Assembly: GCA_015680685.1 (NCBI GenBank)
Contig: MNCI01004170.1
Location: 577,641 to 641,640, forward strand
Direction: 5' to 3'
Source: Gnetum montanum
Lineage: Eukaryota > Streptophyta > Gnetopsida > Gnetales > Gnetaceae
Length of the DNA stretch: 64,000 nucleotides
Shown in pieces: positions 35,841-48,585 of this stretch; the first letter of the stretch is position 1, and each line of letters opens with the position of its first letter. The translations under genes were made by a program, and so were the position numbers. The notes under the pieces were generated by a model, which was given only the letters and a program-made list of their open reading frames with translations, made no database searches and was not told the origin of the DNA.

Positions 35841-38800
35841 GGATGAATGATCTTCGCTGCAATTCAGAGAATTACTTTGCTCTCATCACAACACTATCAA
35901 AGATCACCATCTGCTCAAAGATTAGGGCTTCAACAACCATTATTCAATTATTGAATATATACGGTGAAGTTTCTTGAATCATCGAGCAAGAAAGCAAACA
36001 CACGTGTAAAAGCTAAGAACAACATAGAGAGCAGCGCGACCGTCTGATGCTTTGTTTTTCTTTTTTCTTTTTTTTTTCCTTCTCTGTGCCAAATCTGACG
36101 AGAGCGAAACGCAACCTGCACCTCTATTTCTCGGACGCTGCCTGTGTGTAAAACGTGAGTGGAGCAGCGAATTTTAGATTTCCATGAAATTGTAGCCGCA
36201 GCATGCGTTCCTGGCAAGGACGGACTTGAACAATCGGTGGAGAGGAAGATTGGTTATGCTCTTGTCTTGAACGATTGATGAAGATGGATTGATTGTTCTC
36301 GTTCGCGAACGCTAAAAAGCGTGAACTGTATACGTTGCACCAGACAGCACCAGCCATTACTACCAGTGATGTACATTATATTTAGGGTTTTTTCTATTTG
36401 ACGTGCTCTACCAATTAGGCACCACCAGTCATTGAACACGGAAGGTTGTGTATTTCAGGTGATGTGTATTATATTTGGTAGTCGTTTTTTCAAAAAAAAG
36501 AAAAAGTTTGACACCCTCACCTTGAAAAACCATAAACCAATCCACGTCGTGTTTGCGATGGTCTTAGGTAGTTATAGGATGTATCATAAAGGATTGATGC
36601 CTGTTTATTTTGAACGGATGTGGATCCATTTATGGTCCCCCTTCCCCCTTCTCCAGCATTTAGTGGTCATTTAGTGGTTTTAATATTTTCTCTAAATTCT
36701 TGGTACTTAGTGGATGAGCAAAAGCCTAGCCTCTTTCAAGTGGCTTCACTCAAGCTCAAACTTAGATTTTACAGCTTGAAAAAACAAGCACCTTACCATC
36801 ACTCCAAGTTATGGTCCTTTTTCTCCGTCCTCTTTAAGAATTTAAAAATGGGTAGCTTTTGTTTTATGAATGGATGGCCTACATTAAAGGAATCTTGTCT
36901 CTCCTTTCCTTTTCATCTTAGCTATGAAAGGGTTTGTCCCTTTGTTATGTCATTTGTCTATTATTAGTGAAATTTGAAGTATCCAACTAGCTTTGCATTG
37001 TCCTTTTTAAAACACTCTACCAATTTATGGATGACACTTTTTTTCCTTGAATGGTGAGCCAACTTATGTGCATAGGTTTCATGCAACTATTTTGCAATTT
37101 GCATGAGTGTTCAACTTACTAAATTTCGCTAAGACTCTTTAACTTTGAAGGGGACCAACATACCTTCCAACATATGCTTTGTTGTTTGATTGTAGAATAG
37201 ATTCTTTGCCTACAATTTACCTAGGATTACCTATCTTTATTAGGAGAATGAAAACTTTAATATGGAATGAGATGTGCAATAAGATCTTGAAGAGTCTCAA
37301 CAAACGAAAAGCCAAAATGTTATCTTAGGTAGGTCATTTCCAACTTATCAAATCAACTCTTCAAGATTTTTCCATGCATTGCCTCTTCTGTTTAAAGACT
37401 TCTTTCTTAATTCTAAAATGAATTAAAAAGTAAGAGCATTCATTTCCTTAATCTCTATCATAAGAATGATCCATCCATACTCAACTAGAAGTAAGCCTAC
37501 ATGCCTTAGAAGCAAAGGGAATTCAATTTTAAAAGCTTAGAAAATATTAATCAAGTACTTTTGGTAAAGTTAGTTTGGCAATTATACACATAACATAAAT
37601 TGTGGGCAAAAGTTGTGCATGCCAAATACCTATATGCTCACAACACCTACAAGTACACAGGTGATAGCACCAATAAGACATACAAGTACATCATAACACA
37701 ATTGAAATTGGTGGAGCATTACAATGCCTTAATGCTCATAGCACCTACAAGCACAACATAAGTACACACAACCTATTAGTCCAAAAGTTAGTGGTGTAGC
37801 TAGTACATCTTAAGTAATCATACAAGCGACAGGACCAAGAAGAAATACACATATGAGCAACCATAGAAAGAGAACTAGCATACATACATGACACCATTCC
37901 CTTAAGAGAGCTAAGACACATTTTTACTCTAACACATTTAGTCCTAAGCCTTGCTTTATAAAGAAGGGTCATGACCTAAGCTAGAGAGGCAAATCCTCCC
38001 CAACAAGCCTACATATTCTTGTGATAAGATTTCTAAAGGAATCATGGTCATGGAGTTCTTTGGTAATGGTTACTATAACATGAAACCCATAAGGATCTTT
38101 ACATTCCACCCCTTATCCTAAATAGAAACAACCTTTGATAAATCAACAAGGCATGTTTTCCTACACTCTTTCCTATTTGAAAGAAATGACATCCTCAAAG
38201 CTTAACTCTTTAGCTATATGCTTTTCCCAAATGTGGAAGTACATTTGATATTGAGCATCATTGAACAACTAAAAGCTCTTCTAATAGTTCTAGACAATAA
38301 GGTCTAGTAGCTAGGGTTAATCAACTTAAAAGCATGAATGTTGAACTTAACTTAATATCCAACAAAGTCTTAGATATGTTCACATGACCCAGGTTAAGGA
38401 AGAAAAGGTTTACCCCTTTTTATACAAATTGTACCAACCTTTCTACCTCAAGTGAAAACTACTAACCTGATATGTGAGTCATTTCTCTACCTCTAGTAGT
38501 AATATGAAAGTGTAGATTCAATCCTCTACAACCAAGGGAAGACTACTTTGTACCTTAGGGGAACTACTCCCATGCCTAGTGGTAGCCTAGGACTAGCATG
38601 TGTAAGAATCTTTAGGACTTTAGCCTCATTGTGGCATCATCCAACTCCTTTGTTAAAGTGTGATACATACTAATTCTTCACCCTTTAAAAGTGGTCCATT
38701 TCAAATCCACTTGGTGCCATCCAACATATCATACTTCCACCACTTTTTTTGGCTATTTATAGGGAACAATATGACTTCCATTGGGAAGTGTCTACCTCAA

Positions 38801-38953
38801 GCTAGTTACCCATATACATCTACAAAGGTAAATCAATATGGTTCTTTGCAAAAAGTTTGTAATGAATTACTACTTGTTCTTAAGAGTTTTCCACTTCTCT
38901 TAAGTGTCATTCTCAAAAAATGTGTCTTGCCAATGCACCAAGAACTCTAGCTT
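35841..38953. other. Region upstream of seipin, then unassigned
   Basis: 35,841-36,440 is the seipin 5' flank, with polypyrimidine patches. Beyond that AT-rich DNA with no supported gene; open frames such as 36,620-36,967 and 37,745-37,972 show no family resemblance. Confidence 0.5.
35954..35963 (-). promoter_or_regulatory. Possible seipin TATA box
   Basis: The minus strand reads GTATATATTC about 115 bp upstream of the ATG, the best TATA-like sequence in the upstream 500 bp. Position is plausible, but nothing else confirms it. Confidence 0.35.
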
Positions 38954-39250
38954 CTAATCGAGAATGCATTCATTTATGCACATGTTGATGTTGAAATGAA
39001 TCCACCATCCTTTCATAGCTTTAATGTTTAGAGACCCTGAAGACCTCAATGCTTCTAGATTAACATCTCCTAAATTAAACTTTTTTAGCATTGAAACATG
39101 AAACATAGGATTATATTTTGTCAAATATGTTGACAACTACAACTTGTATACAACCAGGTTCACACTGAGCAAAGACCTTAAAAGATCCATCATAGTGCAT
39201 CAAGAACCATTAACTTGCCTTCTTCTTTGGCCTCATTTGTCTTGCATAGT
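38954..39250 (-). pseudogene. Element D relic: end of a Ty3/gypsy integrase
   Basis: The minus-strand frame contains YNPMFHVSMLKKF (about 39,115-39,080), the word that ends the integrase region in many plant Ty3/gypsy (chromovirus-type) polyproteins. It is cut at 39,250 by element B; the preceding part of the same integrase reappears at 49,427 and beyond. Confidence 0.6.
39246..39250 (+). other. Target-site duplication of element B, left copy
   Basis: ATAGT, repeated exactly at 49,422-49,426 after the 3' LTR. Confidence 0.9.
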
Positions 39251-40120
39251 TGATGAACATGCATTTGTCATCTGCTCCGATGTTGGGTACATGACATTGG
39301 AGCCACGACGTTGTGTACGCGACATCAGGGCCTTGGTTCGATGTCGCATGTTTGACATCGGGGTATATTTCCCAAGCCTATAAATACCACGCTTGGGCTC
39401 TAATTTAGTAGTAATTTTCAGTTTAGTTTTCAAGCAGAGTAGTGAAGCTCTTGCCATTTCTTTTCCTCAAAGTTAGAATATTTTCTAAGTGCCTGCAAAA
39501 GGAGTCTAAGTGTGTATAGTTCTTTGTTTAAGCACTAATGTACCTATGTGTAGTAGTGTGACGAGAATAAAACGAACTCTCTTGATAATCCTTGTAGCAC
39601 TGAGAATAGCTTAATATTTTCTTTATTGCACTTTACTTTCTTACTCTTTACTTTAATGCATTTGAATTAAGCAATTTATTTTGAGCAATTAATGAATGCA
39701 AGCACAACCACTTTGAGCATTCATATAGTACTTGGTAACCCAACAATGCTTAATGTTTGGTAGCCTAGCAATGCTATATGTGTTCAGGATGTATCTAGGA
39801 AAGTGGGCCAGTTACTTATGTTAGGCTAGCTAGGCAATAGATGAATTAGTTCTTTAATTACTCTACTCTTCATTCTTGTTGTAGGTAATCAAATCCATAA
39901 AATATAAAGTAAGAAAAATCATATACCTCAATTACACTTAAACCATACCCTTGAACCTCACAAGTGTAATTGGGAAGATAATGAACATTCTCAACACCCA
40001 TTTTACTTCCTAGAGGAGCTAGTGCATTAGATAACTATAGGTCCATGAAATTCGACCGGATCGTGCGTAATGCCTTTGTGATTTGTATGGTTGGGCATAG
40101 GGGTACCTCACAGCTCATCA
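39251..40120 (+). repeat. Element B 5' LTR (870 bp)
   Basis: TATAAATA at 39,379-39,386 and AATAAA at 39,566-39,571. The U3 holds three palindromic units (39,279-39,361). It ends ggggtacctcacagctcatca before the primer site. Confidence 0.92.
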
Positions 40121-40140
40121 TTGGCATTTTTGTTGAGGAC
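40121..40140 (+). other. Element B primer-binding site, decayed
   Basis: TTGGCATTTTTGTTGAGGAC against TTGGCACCGTTGCCGGGGAC in element A. Six differences, five of them C-to-T or G-to-A. Confidence 0.7.
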
Positions 40141-40279
40141 CTTTTTGTTGTTTTGTGCATTATTTAGGACTTCATGAAAGTATTTAAATTGTTGGAATGA
40201 ACCTTAGAGTCATATTTTATTTTCATAATTACTACAACAAATTCTTAGAGCACACTGTGATTTTTATTTGCTAACTAAA

Positions 40280-42560
40280 AATGTCTTCTTCTCACAGGAG
40301 CACATCTCCGCCCAAGGCCAATAGAATTAATCCACCAAAGCCTCAATAATATCAAATTATATATAATCATCCTAATGAGTATGTGTCAAACTTCACCTTC
40401 GTCCTACACTAGGATGAACAGCTATAGTGGCATGACATGGAGAGCAACATTGTGTTGTAGCTTGATTGTGCTACTCTTGTAATGCTCTATCAAATGCTTA
40501 CACGATGTGGTCTTTAAGACCACCATGGGAAGTATATTGTGGAAGATCCTGACACTAGGGATTACCATTCCACTGAAGCACAACGTTTGTGGGACTGATA
40601 GCTAAAGCAGTGCTATGAACTTTCAAAGGGTAAAGGGCTTAACGATTCTCCATTCCTATTGTATCAACATGCTAGTGGGGAACCCTTCTTTGAGGGTTTT
40701 CCATTAAATGAAACTCCTCTCTTTAACTTTGATGATGGAGGTTAAAATCAAAATTTGCACTCCACAGTTCACAATCCTAATTTTGGTAACAAGGGATCCA
40801 ATGATAATGAAGGATCTAGAGGGGCAAATTAAGACAAGGATGCAGACAAGAAGCATGATCGTGATCGTGGTCGTAATCACCGAAGAGGTGGTAGTAGGCA
40901 CCATGATGGTGTTGGTTCTCCTTCCTCTTCCCCTTTGTCGTCATCTTCTTCTTTTGGCTCTAACCATGACTGCGAAAGGTGAGATCGTGATGAAGGTGAT
41001 CAAAATGAACAAAATGACTAATGGGACCAAAATAACCAAAGGGACCATCGAGACAGACAAGATCAAGGGCATAGATTTTCATGAGAAGCACATTGCCATG
41101 AATGAAGGGGTAGTAGAGGGCATCGTAGGCACCATGATCAAGGACTTGATGAGCCTCTATTTACTACCTGAAATATGTTTAACATCACAAAGGTAGTCAA
41201 AAATCCAACAAAGCATGTGAAAGATAGTCGAATCAAATGGTTAGACATGAACAATATTCCTTAGTTTGAAGGAGGATATAACTCTGATCCACAAAATTAT
41301 CTTCAAGCTTTCCAAGATGCATGCACCTTGCAAAACATAGAGAATGAGTGGTAGAAATTGAAGTTTTTTCCCAAGACACTCATAAAAAAATCAGAATTGA
41401 TCCTTAGAGCTGGAATCTATCAGACAATGGAATACCATGCTTAAGTTTTTCAATGATAAGTATTAAACATACTTAAAGTGTCCAACTTAAGAAAGCAAAT
41501 TCAAGGGTGGAAACAAGGAACACACAAACCCTTAGATGCTACCACTGGCTGATACTATACCTTGATGCATAAATGTCCTAGCCATGGTTATTCTTAATTG
41601 GTTTAACTTTTCCACATTGTAGATGAGCTTTGTAATGAAACAAGGAAAACACTTGGTGTCTATGCCCAAGGGTGATTGTTATAACTAATTGCCCATCAAA
41701 TACAAAGATTAATAGAGCAAGTCACCAAAAAGAAGGGCAAACTAAGAAAAAGAGAAGTGTAGAGGAGTATAACCATGATCCTTCCATCCGCAAGAGGAAG
41801 GTTCGATTCTGCGACAATGAGAACAAATCCATATTTGATGAGGGGATGCATAAGAAAGCCTTGCCACTTCAATAGTTCCAATCTAAACTTACGACCATGG
41901 TTGATCAGTTACGAGACTTCATGGACAATAGATTCCAAGCTATTCTCAAAATTGCTGAGGAGTCTAAAGAATAAAGTAGTGAGCATGAGTGTAGGAGGCA
42001 CAAGAAAGCTAAACGTGCATATTACAAAGGTAAGGGAAACATTGTTGCAATAGTAGAGTTTACAGATAGTGAATCAGATGATGATCATGGGTGTGATGTC
42101 TGTTAGTACAAACATTCTAAGGGATGTTTTCCAATTGTGTCATATCCATAGGAGTCTAGGTTTTATGCCTTACATCCATGACTTACACAAAGGCAAACTT
42201 CTAGAAGGTTACCTTATCTTCAAGGTAATCTCAGGCAATTCCACCAGCAACAACCATATTATCCAAGTGGAGCTCCACCATAACCATATGAATAGTATTA
42301 ACAATGATAGCAACCATAATCATGGGCACTGCATTGCCAAGATAATAGTACCCTTACCAATAGCCTGATCCATATGGTTACCATGTGTAGCAACCCATCT
42401 CTTCACATAACTCCTCTAATCACATCTCTTATTTTTAGCATCACTACCACCCTTTAGATTATTATCAAGCTCATTTGCCACATGAAAGAAGGAACACCAC
42501 CTCTTATCCTTATCCTCCTCCTGTCCTTGCACACACTCCTCTTCTAGTTGCATAGCTATC
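40280..42560 (+). pseudogene. Element B gag remnant
   Basis: A His/Asp/Arg/Ser-rich low-complexity part (about 40,850-41,150, with words like RDHRDRQDQGH) precedes the gag core (about 41,230-41,700, with PQNYLQAFQDACTLQN), then the charged segment VEEYNHDPS and a Pro/Tyr-rich end. Stops and shifts break it many times. The long open frame 40,708-41,196 runs out of frame with this reading and is not a gene. Confidence 0.6.
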
Positions 42561-42653
42561 ACCTACTCCACCAATGTAGGGTGAACTGCTCACTCAATTT
42601 TAACAACGCAATGTTATGAGGTTTGTTCATTTGCAACCCAATCATCGAAGGGG

Positions 42654-43328
42654 TTGAATGCCCGATCAAAGAAAAGACCTTTCTCTCGACCATGTAGTCC
42701 AACTAAGCCTTCACCTACACTTGTAGTTGACAACCCTACTCCTATCTCTTCTTCCATATCAAATTCCTTTAGGCCTTCTTCAAACCAAACTTTACCAAGG
42801 ATCCATACCATAATGCTTACTCACACTATGTTTGATTGGATCCATGTAGGAAACCTTCCCAAGAAATTAGCCAATCCTGAAAGTCCTCTAATTTACTTGC
42901 AGATTACTAGGAATAAACCATGCAAGGCTCTTCTCGATTTAGGTTCTAGTGTTAATTTAATTTCTCATGAGATGTACACTATCTAGAACCTACCTCCTTT
43001 CAAGAAGATCAACATCAGATTAGAATTAGTAGACCAATCCATCACTATTCCATTGGGATTGGTAGAAGACATCATGACCACTGTCTGTGGGTGGTCATAT
43101 CCTACCAATTTCTTGGTAATCAAAGTGGAGAACTGCAAAGGGGATTTCCCAATCATAATGGGAAAGTCATGGCTGAGCATTGTTGATACAAAAATGGGCA
43201 TAAGAGATCTTTCCCTAGAGATATCTAAAGAAAATGCATTTGGAAAGATTGAGAAGAAGAGAGTTTCATGCATTGCGTATAATGATATAGGATGCAATTG
43301 TGTGCAAAAACTTTGGGCCATAAAGTAA
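42654..43328 (+). pseudogene. Element B aspartic protease remnant
   Basis: Open pieces 42,654-42,986 and 43,053-43,328. The active site reads LLDLGSSVNLI, with the Asp kept, unlike element A. The second piece contains IIMGKSWLSIVDT. A stop and short gap separate the two. Confidence 0.75.
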
Positions 43329-43799
43329 GCATCTATCTCTGCATGCAAGCAGTGTGCACCAGAAGCAAAAATTCAAAGGTGTCTGTATGTAGTAGCCACA
43401 AAATAGGAGGGCATCTAGTGGCTAATCGTTGATTCAAAAAGTAGCACACTTTGCATGGAACTAGCTGAGAGCCTAACATGTGCATGTCACAGGCATGGAT
43501 GAACTTGAGCAAGTTCATCGCCAACTCTTTAATGACATAATAATGATACTCATTAGGGAGAGTTGGAAATTTCTAACAAATTCAAACAAGAGCCCCTTGA
43601 GCTAAAAATGTTACTTGCTGGAATGGAATATGTATTTTTGAAGAATGGGAAGCTAGTTATAATCAATGCAAAACTTTCTCTAGAATAGAAGAAGATGTTG
43701 TTGAAAGTAGTTGAAAGATGGTCAACAACTTTTGCTTGGTCATATCCTAAACTCATAAGGATTGATCTTAGGATATGCCAGCATTGCATCTACACCGAC

Positions 43800-44700
43800 T
43801 CAGCCATGAAGCCAAAATGATAGCCACAAAGGCGATTGAACCCTAAATTGAAGTAAATCGTCAAGGAGGAAATCGAGTAACTCCTCAAGGTGGGGTTCAT
43901 TTATCCCATTGTAGATAACAAGTGTGTTAGTCCACTTGTGATTATGCTGAAGAAAGGTGGCAAGTGGCAGGTTTGCATCAATTTTAGGCTGCTAAACATG
44001 GCAACATTCAAGAATCACTTTTTGTTGCCATTTGTTAACAAGATGCTTGACACAATATCTAGACATTACTACTACAGTTTTCTAGATGGTTATACTAACT
44101 ATAAACAAATTCAAATTGCACCAGAAGACTAGGCAAAAACAACATTCATGAGTCCCTAGGGGACTTTTGCATATCACAAGATGTCATTTGATCTATGCAA
44201 TGCTCCTGCCACATTCCAACACTTGGTCCTGAGCATTTTTCAATAGTAGATTGGTGTGGAAGTCTTCATAGATGACTTCTCCACCTATGGAGCTACATTT
44301 GAGCAAGCCTTGGACTACCTTGAGCAAGTGCTAAAATGGTGTGTTCAAACTAACTTGCAACTCAATTAACAGAAAAGTCACCTCATGGTTTAGGAGGGCA
44401 TTGTACTAGGGCACAAAATCTTACAAGAAGGAATTGAGGTGGACTTTGAAAAAATAAGGGTCATCCAAGGAATAACTTGCTAGCTAGAAATAGTTAAAGA
44501 TGTTTGGTCATTCCTTGGACATACTGGCTACTACCAATGATTCATAGAGAATTTCTCTAAGATCACAAAACCATTGGTAAAGTTAACAAAGAAAGATGTT
44601 CCCTTCATTTAGATAGTAGAATGTGAGAAAGCATTCTAGCAATTGAAAGAGAAGCTTGTAGAAACTTCAATCCTACAAGCACCTAACTGGTTTAGGTCAT
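43800..44700 (+). pseudogene. Element B reverse transcriptase remnant
   Basis: The open piece 43,890-44,132 holds GKWQVCINFRLLN and FLDGYTNYKQIQIAPED. The catalytic motif VFIDDFSTYG is intact at about 44,262-44,290. The segment VLGHKI..EGIEVDFEKIRVIQG and SFLGHTGYY follow to about 44,540. Many in-frame stops occur. Confidence 0.8.
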
Positions 44701-45250
44701 TCCATATCATAACAAATGCATCGAATTATGCCTTGGAGCTATGCTGATGTAATTAGATGACAAGACACATCCATATTACATCCACTACACTAGCTGAAAC
44801 ATTGTGGGTGCACAACTGAACTACACCACTACAGAGAAGGAATTGATGGCAATGGTGTTTGCTCTATAAAATTTCAGGCATTATGTGCTTGGATACAAGG
44901 TGTTTGTGCACATTAATCACAGTGCCATCCACTTTCCGATGAACAAACCAATGGTGAGCCCCCATGTCATATGGTGGCTAGTGATCTTGTAGGAATTTGA
45001 TCTCATGATGTTAGATCGAAAGGGCACTAAGAATGTGATCACTAATTACTTATCTCGATTGTGATGGAATGACAAAGAGGAAGAAAGTCCATTATCTAAC
45101 ATGTTTCCTAATGAACTCCTCTTTGTTGGAGCTATAATTGAACAAATGCCCAATAAGCCAAAATGGTATGATAACACTCTCACCTATCTTCTCACTCAAG
45201 AGATGCCACAAGGGTTGGACCACTGGAAGAAACAATAGTTTCTTCACCAT
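44701..45250 (+). pseudogene. Element B RNase H remnant
   Basis: Reading through stops, the sequence continues with the RNase H region that follows RT in Ty3 elements (tyrosine-threonine-threonine-glutamate-lysine-glutamate word at about 44,820). No open frame of useful length is left. Confidence 0.55.
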
Positions 45251-45279
45251 GTAAAGCACTTCATAGACATCAACAGACA

Positions 45280-46420
45280 CCTCTACAAGGTGTGCGTCGA
45301 TGGCTTAGTTTGTTAGTGTGTCCCTAATGCTAATCAACTATGTGTTCTTCAAGATGCTCATGAAGATCCTTGTGGAGGACACTATGCTGGGAGATGCATG
45401 ACCATTAAAATCTTGATGGCAAGGTACTTTTGGCCAACACTCTTAAAGGATGCTTATCATTATGTCCGCTTTTGTGAATGTTTCCAATGAGATGGTGGAA
45501 TGACTACTTGAATGGAGGAACCTCAATAATGGATTTAACCACTGAAACCATTTGACATCTAGGGCATTAATTTCATGGGTTCCATCACACCCATGTCAAA
45601 TGAAAAGGCGTACATCATAGTTGCTATTGAAGATTGTACGAAATGGGTAGAGGTAGTAGCCGTCATCGACTATACATCCTCTATTGCTACTTGGTTTGTA
45701 CAACAAAATATTGTAAATAGGTTTGGTGTGCCATGTGCATTAATTTCTAATAATGGGACTCATTTTACAAGCACTACTTTTTGGAAGCTCATGTAACGCT
45801 TGGGGGTTGAACATAAACTCATAACACCTTGCCATCCCCAAGCTAATGGTCAAGCTGAGGTTACCAATAGGGAAATCACAAGGATACTAACAAGAACTGT
45901 TGGCAAGTATAGGAAGGACTAGAGCACAAAATTGAATGATGTCCTTTGGGCCTACCGCTCAACTTGGAAACTTTCTATAGGCTACTCTCCCTATGAGCTT
46001 GTGTAAGGAAAACTACCAACACTTCCTATTCAATATGAGCTCCATACACTTTCAACAACTTGTGACCTTAACCTTGACTCGAGTCTAGACCAAAAAGAAT
46101 GACTGATGAATCTCAACCTGTTAGACAAAAATCGATTAGTGGCCCTATCATCTAACGAGTTGCACAAGGCCTATAACAAAAATTGTTATGACCTAAAAAT
46201 TAGAAAAGTTAAGTTTCAACTAGGAGATAAGGTTCTTTACTAGAATCCCACACATGTACCTCAATGAACTAAGTTCCAAATGCTATGGGAAGGACCTTAC
46301 ATTATTTATGAGACTTTTCCTTCTGGGGCCATGATGATCTATAAACCTAAGAGCCCAAACAAGAAACATTTGGTCAACATCCAACAAATTAAACCTTTCC
46401 ATGAGCATACACTAGCTAAC
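45280..46420 (+). pseudogene. Element B integrase remnant
   Basis: The zinc-binding part is at about 45,340-45,440 (HEDPCGGHYAGR). The open piece 45,575-45,796 holds AIEDCTKWVEVVAV and ALISNNGTHFTS, where the second catalytic Asp (SDNG) has become Asn. HPQANGQAEVTNR with the catalytic Glu is at about 45,825-45,870. The C-terminal GPY-like region opens the frame 46,280-46,621 (LWEGPYIIYETFPSGAM). Confidence 0.75.
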
Positions 46421-46621
46421 ACAACAAGTACCTCATCTGATGAACAACCACACTCCATATTTCAGATCTCCTCCTTTCAACTTAGTTGTGGGGGAGATGG
46501 CCACTCATGCCAATCATTTAAGTGGCTTCTCAATTTTTCAACTTTTTTGTTTTATACATTTTTTGTTTTACACATTCTTTCTTTTACATATTTTTGTTTT
46601 CATGTTATTAATCTTTTCTAA

Positions 46622-48575
46622 TTTTTGTTTTACACCATCGTTAGTATATTTGATACTTCCTGAATATTTTACACATTTTGTTATATTTTCTTTTACTTGG
46701 TGTGATTTTCTAATTTTTTATTAATAAGTGCTAGCTACATTGATAGTGCGTTATTTGATGGTGGTATGTATTATTTTTATTTGATTGTTAGTGTCTGGTT
46801 TTTGGCTTTGAATTTTGTTATGAATAATTAGGACATGGTTTCTTTTCATGCAACAGGTAATGAGTCCACAACATCCACTCATCTGCAAACTCTATGGTTT
46901 TCCTTATTTTGGAAACATGTTGTCCCTTTTTCATTAATGAAACTTTCATAAATTTGTGACTTTGGTTGTTTCTAGAATTGGAAAATATTCAAAGGTTTGG
47001 ACAAGATGTGGATTCAAGGGGATTTGGTATTCTTTATGCTTTTCCATTTGCTTGGGTGCATGTGTGTTTTCATGAATTTCTTACCATTCTATGTCATCCA
47101 ATAAAAGGAAGTTGAATAAGTCCTTACATGGTGTCGTTTTCATTAGAAAAAAAAAACAAATGATAAAATAAATGCATACATCCTCGCATGATGTGGTTTT
47201 CATCAAAAAAAAAAGAAAAAAGAAAAAACAAAAGAAAAATAGAGAAAAGAAGAGGATTCAAAGCACACCCCTTGGACAAAATAAATGCATGTGTCTTTAC
47301 ATGGTGTGCTTACCATTTCAAAAGAAAAAAAACACAAAAAAGAAAAAAAAACAATGGGAATTCAAAGCACACCCCTTAGATAGAATAAGTGGGCTACAAG
47401 CACTGGGTATGGGACTAGTCCCCTCTAATTAAGGCCCTTCTTCACTTCCTGCTTTTTCTCTAATTTACAACGATGGTTATTTTGTGGGAGCACTCTTGTG
47501 TCTCAGGGGATGGATTAGTCGTAGAATGTCAATGTGAAGTCACTGAACATGGTTGGTTTTAGTTTGGACTAAGGATGGATTCTATCAAGTCATTTAACCA
47601 CAAAATCCACAAGGGACTTCATGTGACCATAATTAGGAACTCCATTCCACTCTCTCTCTCATCCATCTATGCTTTCCATGTCTCACCTCATTATCGGTTT
47701 CATGTATTAGGTTGATGTCCTAGTTTGATGTGTTAGAATTCATAATTAGTTTCTTCTAGGTTTTTGTACTTAACCTTCTATAACCATTAATCATCCACGA
47801 AGCTTACAAACTCTTTGGTTTGAAGTTATGCAAGGGCATAAGAGGCCTGTGCCTACTTTGGGGAGGACCCACTTGCATATCTTTTGGTTGGATTAGTTAA
47901 GTTCTTTACCCTTAGGAATTTTTACAATCAAATCATTTTTGTTTACCCCATCAATGACATCCAATTGTACACATCTTCACAACAGTTTTAGCGAATTCTT
48001 CTTTTTATTGTTGTGAATTCTTACACCCTCTTCAAATATTTTCTTGTGTCAAAATTTTTCAAATTTAATGAATTGCTTAATTTAATTAACCCTATGTGTT
48101 AGCCTTCTTACTAACACTACTCAAGGAACTAATCAACCACAATCATAACCTAGCCAAGTGTAACCATTGATGAGACAAGGCATTTAATAGTTATGTGTTA
48201 CACATTGTATATTAATTCATGATTTTGTTGTGATTGTAGTGGGAAGCATGGACTGGAAGCAGGACTACCTTCACTAGGGATGATACAATAGGACCACACA
48301 ATGAGAACTGTTTATAATTGAAGGATCTCTTCTCTCTCTCTCATTCTCCTACTACCAAGAGGTGTTGGATGTCAATGTTATCTAAGGTGTTCACTTCTTT
48401 TATCATGAACATCCCATTTTGTAAAAATTATAATTCCTTACACTTGGCACTCAAAGTCTATTTTTTCCATTTGAGTCAATTTGTAATGTTAGTCAATAAT
48501 TCCATACCTACCCAATATGTGTTGTAAAGAACTTCTTCCTCCTCTTCTTCACTTGAGGACAAGTTTTCATTTAGT
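46622..48575 (+). other. Element B long non-coding 3' tail
   Basis: About 2 kb between integrase and polypurine tract, in the place where Athila elements may carry an env-like frame. No env-like protein is visible here: only T-rich and A-rich runs (for example 47,200-47,250) and a conserved block ctactttggggaggacccac at about 47,853. Confidence 0.7.
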
Positions 48576-48585
48576 CATGGGGGTA
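48576..48585 (+). other. Element B polypurine tract
   Basis: CATGGGGGTA immediately before the 3' LTR; primes plus-strand DNA synthesis in LTR elements. Confidence 0.75.

Noticed and set aside
40708-41196. 162-codon plus-strand frame rich in Met, Ile and Thr
   Set aside because: It runs out of frame with the gag reading of element B; it is a shadow of the His/Asp/Arg-rich region.
46440-46724. Phe-rich hydrophobic frame after integrase, possible env-like protein
   Set aside because: The residues come from T-runs in the non-coding tail; no signal peptide plus ectodomain layout, and nothing comparable in element A.
47172-47432. Lys-rich frames
   Set aside because: Caused by A-rich runs in the element B tail.
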